From NCBI RefSeq assembly GCF_006265115.1, contig NZ_SMDR01000001.1, positions 248,001 through 312,000 of the forward strand: a stretch of DNA of 64,000 bases. The letters are read 5' to 3'. Of this stretch, positions 22,204 through 30,081 are shown piece by piece. The DNA comes from Arenimonas terrae (GTDB taxonomy: Bacteria > Pseudomonadota > Gammaproteobacteria > Xanthomonadales > Xanthomonadaceae). A program made the translations under genes and the position numbers. Every line of letters begins with the position of its first letter. Positions within the stretch are counted from its first letter, which is position 1. The notes beneath the pieces are model-generated. The model was not told the origin of the DNA. It did no database searches and saw only the letters and a list, made by a program, of their open reading frames with translations.

Positions 22204-24279
22204 ATGCGCCCGACCCGCGTCGTCCTGGCTTCGTTCGTCCTGCCCCTGATCCTGGCCAGCGCGCCGGCCACGGCCCAGCCGGCGCCCGCGTCGGCTCCCG
22301 TCCGCGCCAGCGACGCCAACCGCATCTCCGAAGCGCGCGACCGCGTGCTGCCGGTCGTGGTCAGCATCCTCAACGTGCGCCAGGACTACCAGCAGGGCGA
22401 ACCGGTGCTGAGCGTGTCCAGCGGCAGCGGCACCGTGGTGTCGGCCGAAGGCCACATCGCCACCAATGCCCATGTCACCCAGAACGGCAAGAGCTTCCGG
22501 GTGGTGTTCGCCGACGGCCGAGAGCTGCCCGCGCGCCTGGTCGGCACCGACACGCTTTCCGACCTCGCGGTGCTGCAGGCGATCCCGCCCAAGCCCGAGA
22601 CCTTCGCCTACGCGCAGTTCGCCGATGTGCTCGACCTGCGACCCGGCGACACCGTGCTGGCCATGGGCGCGCCCTGGGGCCTTTCGAACTCGATGAGCGC
22701 CGGCGTGGTGAACAACCCGCGCCGCCTGTTGGTTTCGCTCTTCGACGACGAGGCCGACTATGAGGACCGCCTGGGCGCCGACGAGCCCACCGGCCGCTAC
22801 TACGCCTGGATCCAGCACGACGCCGCCATCGCACCCGGCAACTCCGGCGGCCCGCTGGTGGACCTGAGCGGCCGCATCGTCGGCGTGAACACCCGCGGCA
22901 TGATCTTCGGCGGCGACCTGGCCTTCGCCATTCCCGGTCCGGACGCCGGCGAGGTGGTGCGCGCCCTGATCGCCAAGGGCCGGATCGAGCGCGCGCATTT
23001 CGGCTTCCGGCTGCGTTCGCTCAAGGGCACGGGCAAAACGGACGGCGTGCTGGTGAATGCGGTCGAGCGCGGCTCGGCGGCGGAAAAGGCCGGCCTGCGC
23101 GCCGGCGACCTGGTGCTGGCGATCGACGGCCAGCCGGTCAGCGCGCCGCAGCCGGTGGACGTGCCGGCGCTGCAGCGCCGCCTGGCCGAGCTGAGCATCG
23201 GCAAGCCGGTGCAGTTGGACATCGACCGCGACGGCCAGGCCAGCCGCATCCGCCTGGTGGCCGCGGCCCAGCCCGAAGACCGCGGCGACGAGCGCGCCTT
23301 CCTGCCCTTCGGCCTGTCGGTGTCCGAGCTCACGCCGACCATGGGCCGCCGCCGCAACTTCGACGGTGCCCAGGGCCTGCTGGTCACCGGCATCCGCCCC
23401 GGCGGTCCGGCGGCCATCGCCCGCCCGGCGCTGGCCCAGGGTGACCTGATCCTGCGCGTCGGCGGCCAGCCGGTGCGTCGCCTGGCCGATCTGGAAGCCG
23501 TGGCCGGCCGCCCGCCCGCCGACGGCAAGCCGCTGGTGATCGAGTTCCAGCGCGAGGCCGAGCAGCGCCTGGCCCTGCTGTCGCCGATCCATGGCGACCG
23601 CGTGCGCACGCCGCTGCCCGAGCTGGCCAAGGCCTGGTCGGGTGTCGAGGTGCAGCCGGTGACGGCCTCGCTGGCGCGCGACCTGGGCCTGGCGGCGTCC
23701 GGCTTCCGCATCACCCGCGTGTATCCGGGCAGCCCGCTGGGCGCCGCCGGCGCCGAGGTCGGCGACCTGATCACGGCGATCGACGGCGAACCGCTGCGCG
23801 CCGCCAACGAAAACTCCGCCGACGGCTACCACCAGCGCGTGCGCGACCTGCTGATCGGCAGCCGCGCCGAGTTCAGCGCGCTGCGCGCCGGCAAGCCGCG
23901 CAGATTCGTGGTCACGCTGGCCGAATCGCCGACCAATACCTCCGGCCTGCGCACCCTGGCGCTGACCCGGCTGCGCGCCCAGCTGCGCGAGTTCGGCTTC
24001 TACGACCGCGCCGCGCGCCGCCTGCCGGCCAGCCAGGCCGGCGTGGTGGTGGACGGCGTCGAAACCGGCGGTCCGGCCGGCCTGGCCCATCTGCAGGGCG
24101 GCGACATCATCATCAGCCTGGCCGACCAGCCGGTGCGCGACCTGCCCGGACTGGCGGCGGCGCTGGACGTTGCGCTGGCCAAGGGCAATGGCAGCGTGAT
24201 CCCGCTGCAGGTGCTGCGCGGTCCGGAAACCCGGATCCTCTATCTCGAACGCTACTGGCTCACGGAGAAGACGCCATGA
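22204..24279 (+). CDS. HtrA/DegP-like serine protease with four PDZ-like domains
   Basis: An in-frame ATG lies at 22192, but the second ATG at 22204 has GGAG at 22194-22197 and begins a clean signal peptide (MRPTRVVLASFVLPLILASAPATA). The product is 691 residues and periplasmic. The chymotrypsin-fold domain has the intact triad H90 (TNAHVT), D120 (LSDLAVLQ) and S214 (APGNSGGPLV). Four PDZ-like units follow at about 262-350, 367-445, 480-575 and 599-691, each with a GxxAxxAGL/GD-type core such as AEKAGLRAGDLVLAIDGQPV. DegP and DegQ have two PDZ domains, so this is an expanded architecture. HtrA proteins degrade or hold misfolded envelope proteins. The stop overlaps the next start (ATGA). Confidence 0.85.
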   Translation: MRPTRVVLASFVLPLILASAPATAQPAPASAPVRASDANRISEARDRVLPVVVSILNVRQDYQQGEPVLSVSSGSGTVVSAEGHIATNAHVTQNGKSFRVVFADGRELPARLVGTDTLSDLAVLQAIPPKPETFAYAQFADVLDLRPGDTVLAMGAPWGLSNSMSAGVVNNPRRLLVSLFDDEADYEDRLGADEPTGRYYAWIQHDAAIAPGNSGGPLVDLSGRIVGVNTRGMIFGGDLAFAIPGPDAGEVVRALIAKGRIERAHFGFRLRSLKGTGKTDGVLVNAVERGSAAEKAGLRAGDLVLAIDGQPVSAPQPVDVPALQRRLAELSIGKPVQLDIDRDGQASRIRLVAAAQPEDRGDERAFLPFGLSVSELTPTMGRRRNFDGAQGLLVTGIRPGGPAAIARPALAQGDLILRVGGQPVRRLADLEAVAGRPPADGKPLVIEFQREAEQRLALLSPIHGDRVRTPLPELAKAWSGVEVQPVTASLARDLGLAASGFRITRVYPGSPLGAAGAEVGDLITAIDGEPLRAANENSADGYHQRVRDLLIGSRAEFSALRAGKPRRFVVTLAESPTNTSGLRTLALTRLRAQLREFGFYDRAARRLPASQAGVVVDGVETGGPAGLAHLQGGDIIISLADQPVRDLPGLAAALDVALAKGNGSVIPLQVLRGPETRILYLERYWLTEKTP

Positions 24280-25082
24280 CCCTGGTCCGCCCCCTGGTGT
24301 TGACGGCCCTGTTGGCCCTGGTCCCCGCGCTTGCCGCCGCCGACACCGCTGCTGCCACCGCCGCCGAGCCCTTCGAGGACTACCGCGAGATCTACCGCGA
24401 CCTGGTCGGGCAGCACGCCGAGGCCGTTGTGACGGTGAAGTTCGTGATGTCGGTGGTGAACTCGGGCAACGAGCAGCGCATCGAGGACCGCACCCAGGCG
24501 GTGCTGGTCAGCGACGACGGCCTGATGATCGTGCCCGACCGCTCGGTCAGCCTGGATTTCAGCACCTTCGGCAACGTCACGCCGGGCCAGGCCGCGCCGG
24601 TGGCCAAGTCCAGCGACTTCCGCGTGCGCCTGGCGGGATCCGAGGACTGGCTGCCCGCCGACCTGGTCACCCGCGACGCCGAACTCGGCCTGGCCTGGCT
24701 GCGCCTGCGCCAGCCGGCCGGCAAGCTCGATTACGTGGACCTGGCCGCCGGTATCAAGGCCGAGCCGGGCATGGCCTTCTTTTCCCTGCTGCGCACCTCC
24801 GACGAGTGGGGCGGGGTGCCGGTGTTCCGCCCGGGCCTGGTGCTGGGCGAAACCCGCACGCCGACCTTCCGCCTGCTGGTGGACGGCGTGCCCGGCCTGG
24901 CCTTCAGCCACGACGGCAAGCCGATGGGCTACGTGGACGTGGACCTGGCCTCGATGATGCGTTCGCGCAATACCGGCATGGGCATGGACATGGCCGACCT
25001 GGTGCTGCGCATGACGCCGGTGGACAAGGTCGCCGCCGCCACCGCGCAGGCGGCGAAGCTGCCGGTCGCCGGCGGGCAGTGA
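24276..25082 (+). CDS. Secreted protein resembling a degenerate HtrA protease domain
   Basis: The 268-residue precursor starts within the HtrA stop codon (ATGA overlap) and has a signal peptide (MTLVRPLVLTALLALVPALAAA). Its layout follows an HtrA protease domain. VVTVKFVM is followed by TQAVLVSDDGLMIVPDRSV, where HtrA has GSGxxxSxDGxxxTNxHV. Then RVRLAGSEDWLPADLVTRDAELGLAWLRL corresponds to the region around the catalytic Asp. The His position is lost, there is no GNSGG serine motif, and the chain ends early. I read it as a possible pseudoprotease partner of the upstream enzyme. That is inference from pattern, so it could instead be an unrelated secreted fold. Confidence 0.65.
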   Translation: MTLVRPLVLTALLALVPALAAADTAAATAAEPFEDYREIYRDLVGQHAEAVVTVKFVMSVVNSGNEQRIEDRTQAVLVSDDGLMIVPDRSVSLDFSTFGNVTPGQAAPVAKSSDFRVRLAGSEDWLPADLVTRDAELGLAWLRLRQPAGKLDYVDLAAGIKAEPGMAFFSLLRTSDEWGGVPVFRPGLVLGETRTPTFRLLVDGVPGLAFSHDGKPMGYVDVDLASMMRSRNTGMGMDMADLVLRMTPVDKVAAATAQAAKLPVAGGQ

Positions 25083-25144
25083 GTTTCCTGCACTGACCGT
25101 TTTTTTCGCCGAATCCGTGGCGGCGAACGGTCACGCCGCCGACC

Positions 25145-25150
25145 TATACT
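25145..25150 (+). promoter_or_regulatory. Possible -10 for the A2M gene, within an imperfect palindrome region
   Basis: TATACT at 25145-25150 lies 26 bp before the A2M ATG. Just upstream, GACCGTT...AACGGTC with internal CGCCG/CGGCG (about 25095-25131) forms an imperfect inverted repeat including a run of seven T. It could be an operator or a weak transcription attenuator. No -35 consensus is seen. Confidence 0.35.
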
Positions 25151-25175
25151 GGCCGCATCCCCCCGGGAGCTGGCC

Positions 25176-28100
25176 ATGTTTTCCAATCGCGTTTTCCGCC
25201 GCGCCGCGGCGATCCTGATCCTTCTGTCCGCGGTGCTGGCCTTCGCCGGCTGCAAGCGCGACGCCAACCAGGTGCCGGAACTGCAGGATGGCGCGGTCGA
25301 CGCCCGGCCCAAGGTCGAAGGGTTCGCCCTGGTCGCCGCCGGGCGCGGCACGCACGAAGGCCAGCTGGCGATCGAGCTGGAGTTCTCGCAGCCGCTGGCC
25401 GCGGGCCAGTCCTTCGACGAACTGCTGGTGGTGACCGGTCCGAAGGGCGAGGCGGTGAAGGGCAGCTGGGTGCTGGACGAGTCCGCGCTGAAGCTGCGCT
25501 TCCCCTACGTGGAGGCCAGCCAGGACTACAGCGTGGTGCTGCTTGCCGGCCTGTCCGCCGCCGACGGCAAAACCCTGGGCAAGGAAGACCGGCGCAAGGT
25601 CAACACCGGGCCGGTGGAGCCGGCGGTCGGTTTCGCTTCGCAGGGCAGCGTGCTGCCGGCGCGCGACACCCGCGGCCTGCCGGTGGTTTCGGTGAACGTG
25701 CCCGAAGTGGACGTCGAGTTCCTGCGCGTGCGCGACAGCGAAGTCGCGAACTTCTTCGTCAGCTACCAGCGCGGCGGCCGCCGCGGCGGCTGGGAGCTGA
25801 GCGACAGCGAGTGGCAGAACCGCGTCGCGATCAACAAGGTCGCCGACTCGGTTTACCTCAACCGCTTCGTGCTCGGCGGCGGCGAGAACGAGCGCCGGCT
25901 TAGCTACCTGCCGGTGCAGAACATCACCGAACTGCAGCAGCCGGGCCTGTATTTCGCGCTGATGCGCCGGGTCGGCGCCTACGGCGACGACTACGAAACC
26001 GCGATCTTCTTCATCAGCGACATCGGCCTGCACCTGCGCGCCTACGGCGACAAGGTGTTCGTGCACACCGCCTCGCTCAAGAGCGGCGATGCCGCCGGCG
26101 ACGTGGCGCTGGAAGTGCTCGACCGCAAGGGCGAGGTGGTGGCGAAGGCGACCACCGACGGCGCCGGCAATGCGCTGGTCGGCTACAAGCTCGACGCCGG
26201 CCACGTGCTGGTAGCGCGCAGCGGTTCGGACGTGTCCCTGCTGCCGTTCAACCAGCCGGCGCTGGATCTCTCCGAGTTCGCGGTGGCGGGACGGCCACAG
26301 GCCTGGTTCGACGTGTTCGCGTGGTCGGGCCGCGACCTTTACCGCCCCGGCGAGACCGTGCGCATCTCGGCGCTGATGCGCGATTTCGACGGCCGCGCGG
26401 TGAAGGCGCAGCCGCTGTTCCTGAGCCTGAAGCAGCCCGACGGCAAGGTCTTCCTGGAAACCCAGCTGGCGGCGGGCGAGGGCGGTTACTACGCCTGGAG
26501 CCAGGCGCTGCCGGCCGACGTGCCGACCGGCCGCTGGCAGGTGGAGTTCCGCACCGCGCCGGGCGCCGCCGAAGTGGTGCAGGGCATGAGCCTGCGCATC
26601 GAGGAGTTCCTGCCCGAGCGCATGAAGCTGGAGCTGTCCTCCGCCCAGGCCACGCTGCGGCCCGGCGAGAAGCTGACCGTGGACGTCGACGCCGCCTACC
26701 TCTACGGCGCGCCGGCCGCGGGCAACCGCTTCACGGCGCGCCTGGCGGTCTCGCCCGAACAGCATCCGGTCGAGCAGTACCCCGACCATTTCTTCGGCGA
26801 CCCGACGATCACCCTGCCCAAGGACGCCAAGGACGTGGTGGACGAGGCGCTGGCCGGCAACGGCCGCCTGCGCACCCAGCTCGCACTGCCCGAGGAAGCC
26901 TCCAATCCGGGCGCGCCGGTCGCGGTCGTGGTCACTGGCAGCGTCTACGAAAGCGGCGGCCGACCGGTCAGCCGCAGCCTCAAGCGCAGTGTCTGGCCGG
27001 CCGCCGAGCTGGTCGGCGCGCGGCCGCTGTTCGACCTAAAGGAAGGCGCGCCGGCCAACGGCGTGGCCGGGTTCGAGGTGCTGCGCAGCGACGCCACCGG
27101 CAAACTTTCCGCCGCCCCGGCGCTGAAGGTCAGCCTGGTGCGCGAACTGCGCGACTACCACTGGCGCCAGGACAGCGGCGGCTGGGGTTACGACTTCACC
27201 AGCCGCTACGAGACCGTCGAAACCCGCAGCCTGGCGACGCTGCCTTCGGGCGGCACCCGCATCGACTTCCCGGTCGAGTGGGGCGAATACCGGCTCGAGA
27301 TCACCGATCCGGCCACCGGCCTGACCACGCGCCTGCCTTTCGTCGCCGGCTGGAGCTGGGACAACCAGAACCGCGGCCTCGACGCCCGCCCCGACAAGGT
27401 CAAGCTGGCCCTGGACAAGACCGCCTACCGCGCCGGCGACACGCTCAAGGTGACGGTGACGCCGCCGCAGCCCGGCCCCGGCATCCTGATCGTGGAAAGC
27501 GACCAGCTGCTGCACGTGCAGCCGCTGGAGGCCAAACCCGGCGCGACCTACGAGCTGAAGGTCACCGAGGCCTGGGAACGGCACGACATCTACATCACCG
27601 CCCTGGTCTTCCGCGGCGGTTCGGCGGTGGAGAAGGTCACGCCGGCGCGCGCCGTCGGCGTGGCCCACGTGCCGATGGACCGCGCCGCGCGCACCGTGCC
27701 GGTGACGGTCGAGGCGCCCAGGCAGACGCGTCCGGAACAGGCGCTGCCGGTGACCATCACCGCGCCCGCGCTGGCCGGAAAGACCGCATGGGCGACGGTG
27801 TCGGCGGTGGACGTCGGCATCCTCAACATCACGCGCTTCCCGGTGCCGGACGCGGCGAAACATTTCTTCGCCCAGCGCCGGCTCGGCGTGGACGCACGCG
27901 ACCTCTACGGCCGCGTGATCGAAAGTTTCGAGGGCGAAGCGGCGACGCTGCGCTTCGGCGGCGACATGGCCCTGGCGGCCCTGCCGCAGGCGCGCCGGCC
28001 GACCGCGCGGGTGCAGACCGTGGACCTGTTCGCGGGCCCGGTGAAGCTCGACGCGCAGGGCCGCGCCAAGGTGGACGTGGAGGTGCCGGACTTCAACGGC

Positions 28101-30080
28101 ACGCTGCGCGTGTCCGCGCTCGTCTTCAGCGACGAGGTCTACGGCCAGGGCAGCAGCGAGAGCGTGCTGCGTGCGCCGATCCTGGCCGAAGTCAGCGCGC
28201 CGCGCGCGCTGGCGCCGGGCGACCGCAGCACGGTCACGCTGGACCTGCAGAACTACACCGGCGCCGCCGGCGAGTTCAACGTCAGCCTCGACACCACCGG
28301 CCCGATCGCAGTGGCGGGCGAGCGCCGCAAGGTGGCGCTCGCCTCCGAGGAAAAGACCACGCTGACCTATGCGCTCAGCGGCACCGAAGGTTTTGGTGTC
28401 GGCACGCTGCGGCTGCGCGTGGAAGGCGGCGGCCATGCGGTCAACCGCGAGTTCGACGTGCCGGTGCGCGCGGCCTGGAGCGGCATCGTGCGTTCGCGCG
28501 CGCAGAGCCTGGCGCCGGATGCTTCGCTGTCGCTGGGCAGCGAGCTCGCCGCCGGGCTGATGCCCGGCACGGTGTCCGCACGCCTGACGGTGACGGCGGT
28601 GCCGCCGATCCCGTTCGCGCGGGCCCTGCAGGACCTGCTCGACTACCCCTATGGCTGCGTCGAACAGACCACCACCCGCGGCTACGCGGCCCTGCTGCTC
28701 GACGGCGACAGCGCGCGCCGCATGGGCTTCACCGGCCTGGATGAAACCGCAAGGCGCCAGCGCCTCGAGGGCGCCTTCAGTCGCCTGGCGGCACTGCAGA
28801 CGGAAAACGGCCACTTCTCGATGTGGGGCGGCGACAGCAGCACGCCGATCCTGACCCCGTACATCGCCGAGTTCCTGCTCGGCGCGCGCGAGGCCGGGTT
28901 CGCGGTGCCCGAGGCGATGCTGCAGAAGGCGCTCGAACGCCTCAACGAGGACCTGCTCACCGGCGGCGTGCCCTTCTACGCCTACGACGAGTCCGACCAC
29001 CTGCGCTTCGCCTACCAGGCCCAGGCCGGCTACGTGCTCGCGAAGGTCAACCGGGCACCGCTCGGCACCTTGCGCGCGCTCTACGACAACGAACGCGGCA
29101 AGGCCCGCACCGGCCTGCCGCTGCTGCAGCTGGGCCTGGCCCTGGTCATGCAGGGCGACGAGGCGCGCGGCACCAAGGCCATCAACGAGGCGCTGGCGAA
29201 GAAGGACGAGCGGCCGCGCTGGCTGGGCGACTACGGCAGCGAGCTGCGCGACCGCGCCCTGATGCTGGCCCTGCTGCGCGAGAACGGCCGCAGCGGCAAG
29301 CCGCAGGACGATCGCCTGCTGGCCCTGTCGCGCGACCTGCAGGCGCGTGGCGCCGAGCGCCACTACTGGCTCAGCACCCAGGAACAGATCGCCCTGGCGC
29401 GCCTGGGCCGGGCGCTGACGCTGGATGCGTCGAGCACCTTCTCCGGCCAGCTGGCCGTGGGCGGCGAGACCGACGAGCTCAGCGCCGATCGCCTGTTCAG
29501 CCGCGACTTCGGCATCGGCGACCTCAATGCCGGCGTGCGCTTCACCCCGACGGCGCAGGCGCCGGTGTTCGCCAGCATCGACGTGGCCGGCGTGCCGCGC
29601 ACGGCGCCGGTGCCCGACGACAGCGCGATCAGCGTGCAGCGCACCTGGCACAACCCCGACGGCACGCCCTGGAAGCCGGGTCCGCTGAAGGAAGGCCAGG
29701 TGCTGGTGGCGGCCCTGCGCATCGAGGCCCGCGAGGCCATGCCCGATGCGCTGGTGGTCGACCTGCTGCCGGCCGGCCTGGAGGTCGAGAACCTCAACCT
29801 CACCGATCCGGCGCAGTGGGCCGACGTCACCGTCGGCGGCACCTCGCTGGGCGACCGCGGCGACGTCGCCGAGGTGCTGCACGAGGAATACCGCGACGAC
29901 CGCTACGTGGCCGCGATCAAGCTCTACCAGGGCCAGACCACGCAGCTGTTCTACCTGGTGCGGGCGGTGACGCCGGGCACCTACGTCGTGCCGCCGCCGC
30001 AGGTCGAGGACATGTACCGGCCGGAGCTGCGTGGCGTCGGTCGCGCGGTGCCGGCGTCGGTGACCGTCGTGCAGCCCTGA
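25176..30080 (+). CDS. Alpha-2-macroglobulin family lipoprotein (YfhM type)
   Basis: The 1634-residue precursor has a lipobox (LAFAGC, Cys26). The residue after Cys is Lys, not Asp, so outer-membrane sorting or periplasmic display is expected. The body has the macroglobulin-domain series of bacterial A2M. The thioester motif is Cys1161-Val-Glu-Gln in DYPYGCVEQTTTRG, within the alpha/alpha toroid, and a C-terminal receptor-like domain follows. These proteins trap invading or host proteases covalently in the periplasm. The gene is followed after one base by pbpC, the conserved yfhM-pbpC pair of E. coli. A2M is thought to protect the envelope when PBP1C repairs peptidoglycan. GGAG lies upstream of the ATG. 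Confidence 0.93.
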   Translation: MFSNRVFRRAAAILILLSAVLAFAGCKRDANQVPELQDGAVDARPKVEGFALVAAGRGTHEGQLAIELEFSQPLAAGQSFDELLVVTGPKGEAVKGSWVLDESALKLRFPYVEASQDYSVVLLAGLSAADGKTLGKEDRRKVNTGPVEPAVGFASQGSVLPARDTRGLPVVSVNVPEVDVEFLRVRDSEVANFFVSYQRGGRRGGWELSDSEWQNRVAINKVADSVYLNRFVLGGGENERRLSYLPVQNITELQQPGLYFALMRRVGAYGDDYETAIFFISDIGLHLRAYGDKVFVHTASLKSGDAAGDVALEVLDRKGEVVAKATTDGAGNALVGYKLDAGHVLVARSGSDVSLLPFNQPALDLSEFAVAGRPQAWFDVFAWSGRDLYRPGETVRISALMRDFDGRAVKAQPLFLSLKQPDGKVFLETQLAAGEGGYYAWSQALPADVPTGRWQVEFRTAPGAAEVVQGMSLRIEEFLPERMKLELSSAQATLRPGEKLTVDVDAAYLYGAPAAGNRFTARLAVSPEQHPVEQYPDHFFGDPTITLPKDAKDVVDEALAGNGRLRTQLALPEEASNPGAPVAVVVTGSVYESGGRPVSRSLKRSVWPAAELVGARPLFDLKEGAPANGVAGFEVLRSDATGKLSAAPALKVSLVRELRDYHWRQDSGGWGYDFTSRYETVETRSLATLPSGGTRIDFPVEWGEYRLEITDPATGLTTRLPFVAGWSWDNQNRGLDARPDKVKLALDKTAYRAGDTLKVTVTPPQPGPGILIVESDQLLHVQPLEAKPGATYELKVTEAWERHDIYITALVFRGGSAVEKVTPARAVGVAHVPMDRAARTVPVTVEAPRQTRPEQALPVTITAPALAGKTAWATVSAVDVGILNITRFPVPDAAKHFFAQRRLGVDARDLYGRVIESFEGEAATLRFGGDMALAALPQARRPTARVQTVDLFAGPVKLDAQGRAKVDVEVPDFNGTLRVSALVFSDEVYGQGSSESVLRAPILAEVSAPRALAPGDRSTVTLDLQNYTGAAGEFNVSLDTTGPIAVAGERRKVALASEEKTTLTYALSGTEGFGVGTLRLRVEGGGHAVNREFDVPVRAAWSGIVRSRAQSLAPDASLSLGSELAAGLMPGTVSARLTVTAVPPIPFARALQDLLDYPYGCVEQTTTRGYAALLLDGDSARRMGFTGLDETARRQRLEGAFSRLAALQTENGHFSMWGGDSSTPILTPYIAEFLLGAREAGFAVPEAMLQKALERLNEDLLTGGVPFYAYDESDHLRFAYQAQAGYVLAKVNRAPLGTLRALYDNERGKARTGLPLLQLGLALVMQGDEARGTKAINEALAKKDERPRWLGDYGSELRDRALMLALLRENGRSGKPQDDRLLALSRDLQARGAERHYWLSTQEQIALARLGRALTLDASSTFSGQLAVGGETDELSADRLFSRDFGIGDLNAGVRFTPTAQAPVFASIDVAGVPRTAPVPDDSAISVQRTWHNPDGTPWKPGPLKEGQVLVAALRIEAREAMPDALVVDLLPAGLEVENLNLTDPAQWADVTVGGTSLGDRGDVAEVLHEEYRDDRYVAAIKLYQGQTTQLFYLVRAVTPGTYVVPPPQVEDMYRPELRGVGRAVPASVTVVQP

Positions 30081-30081
30081 C

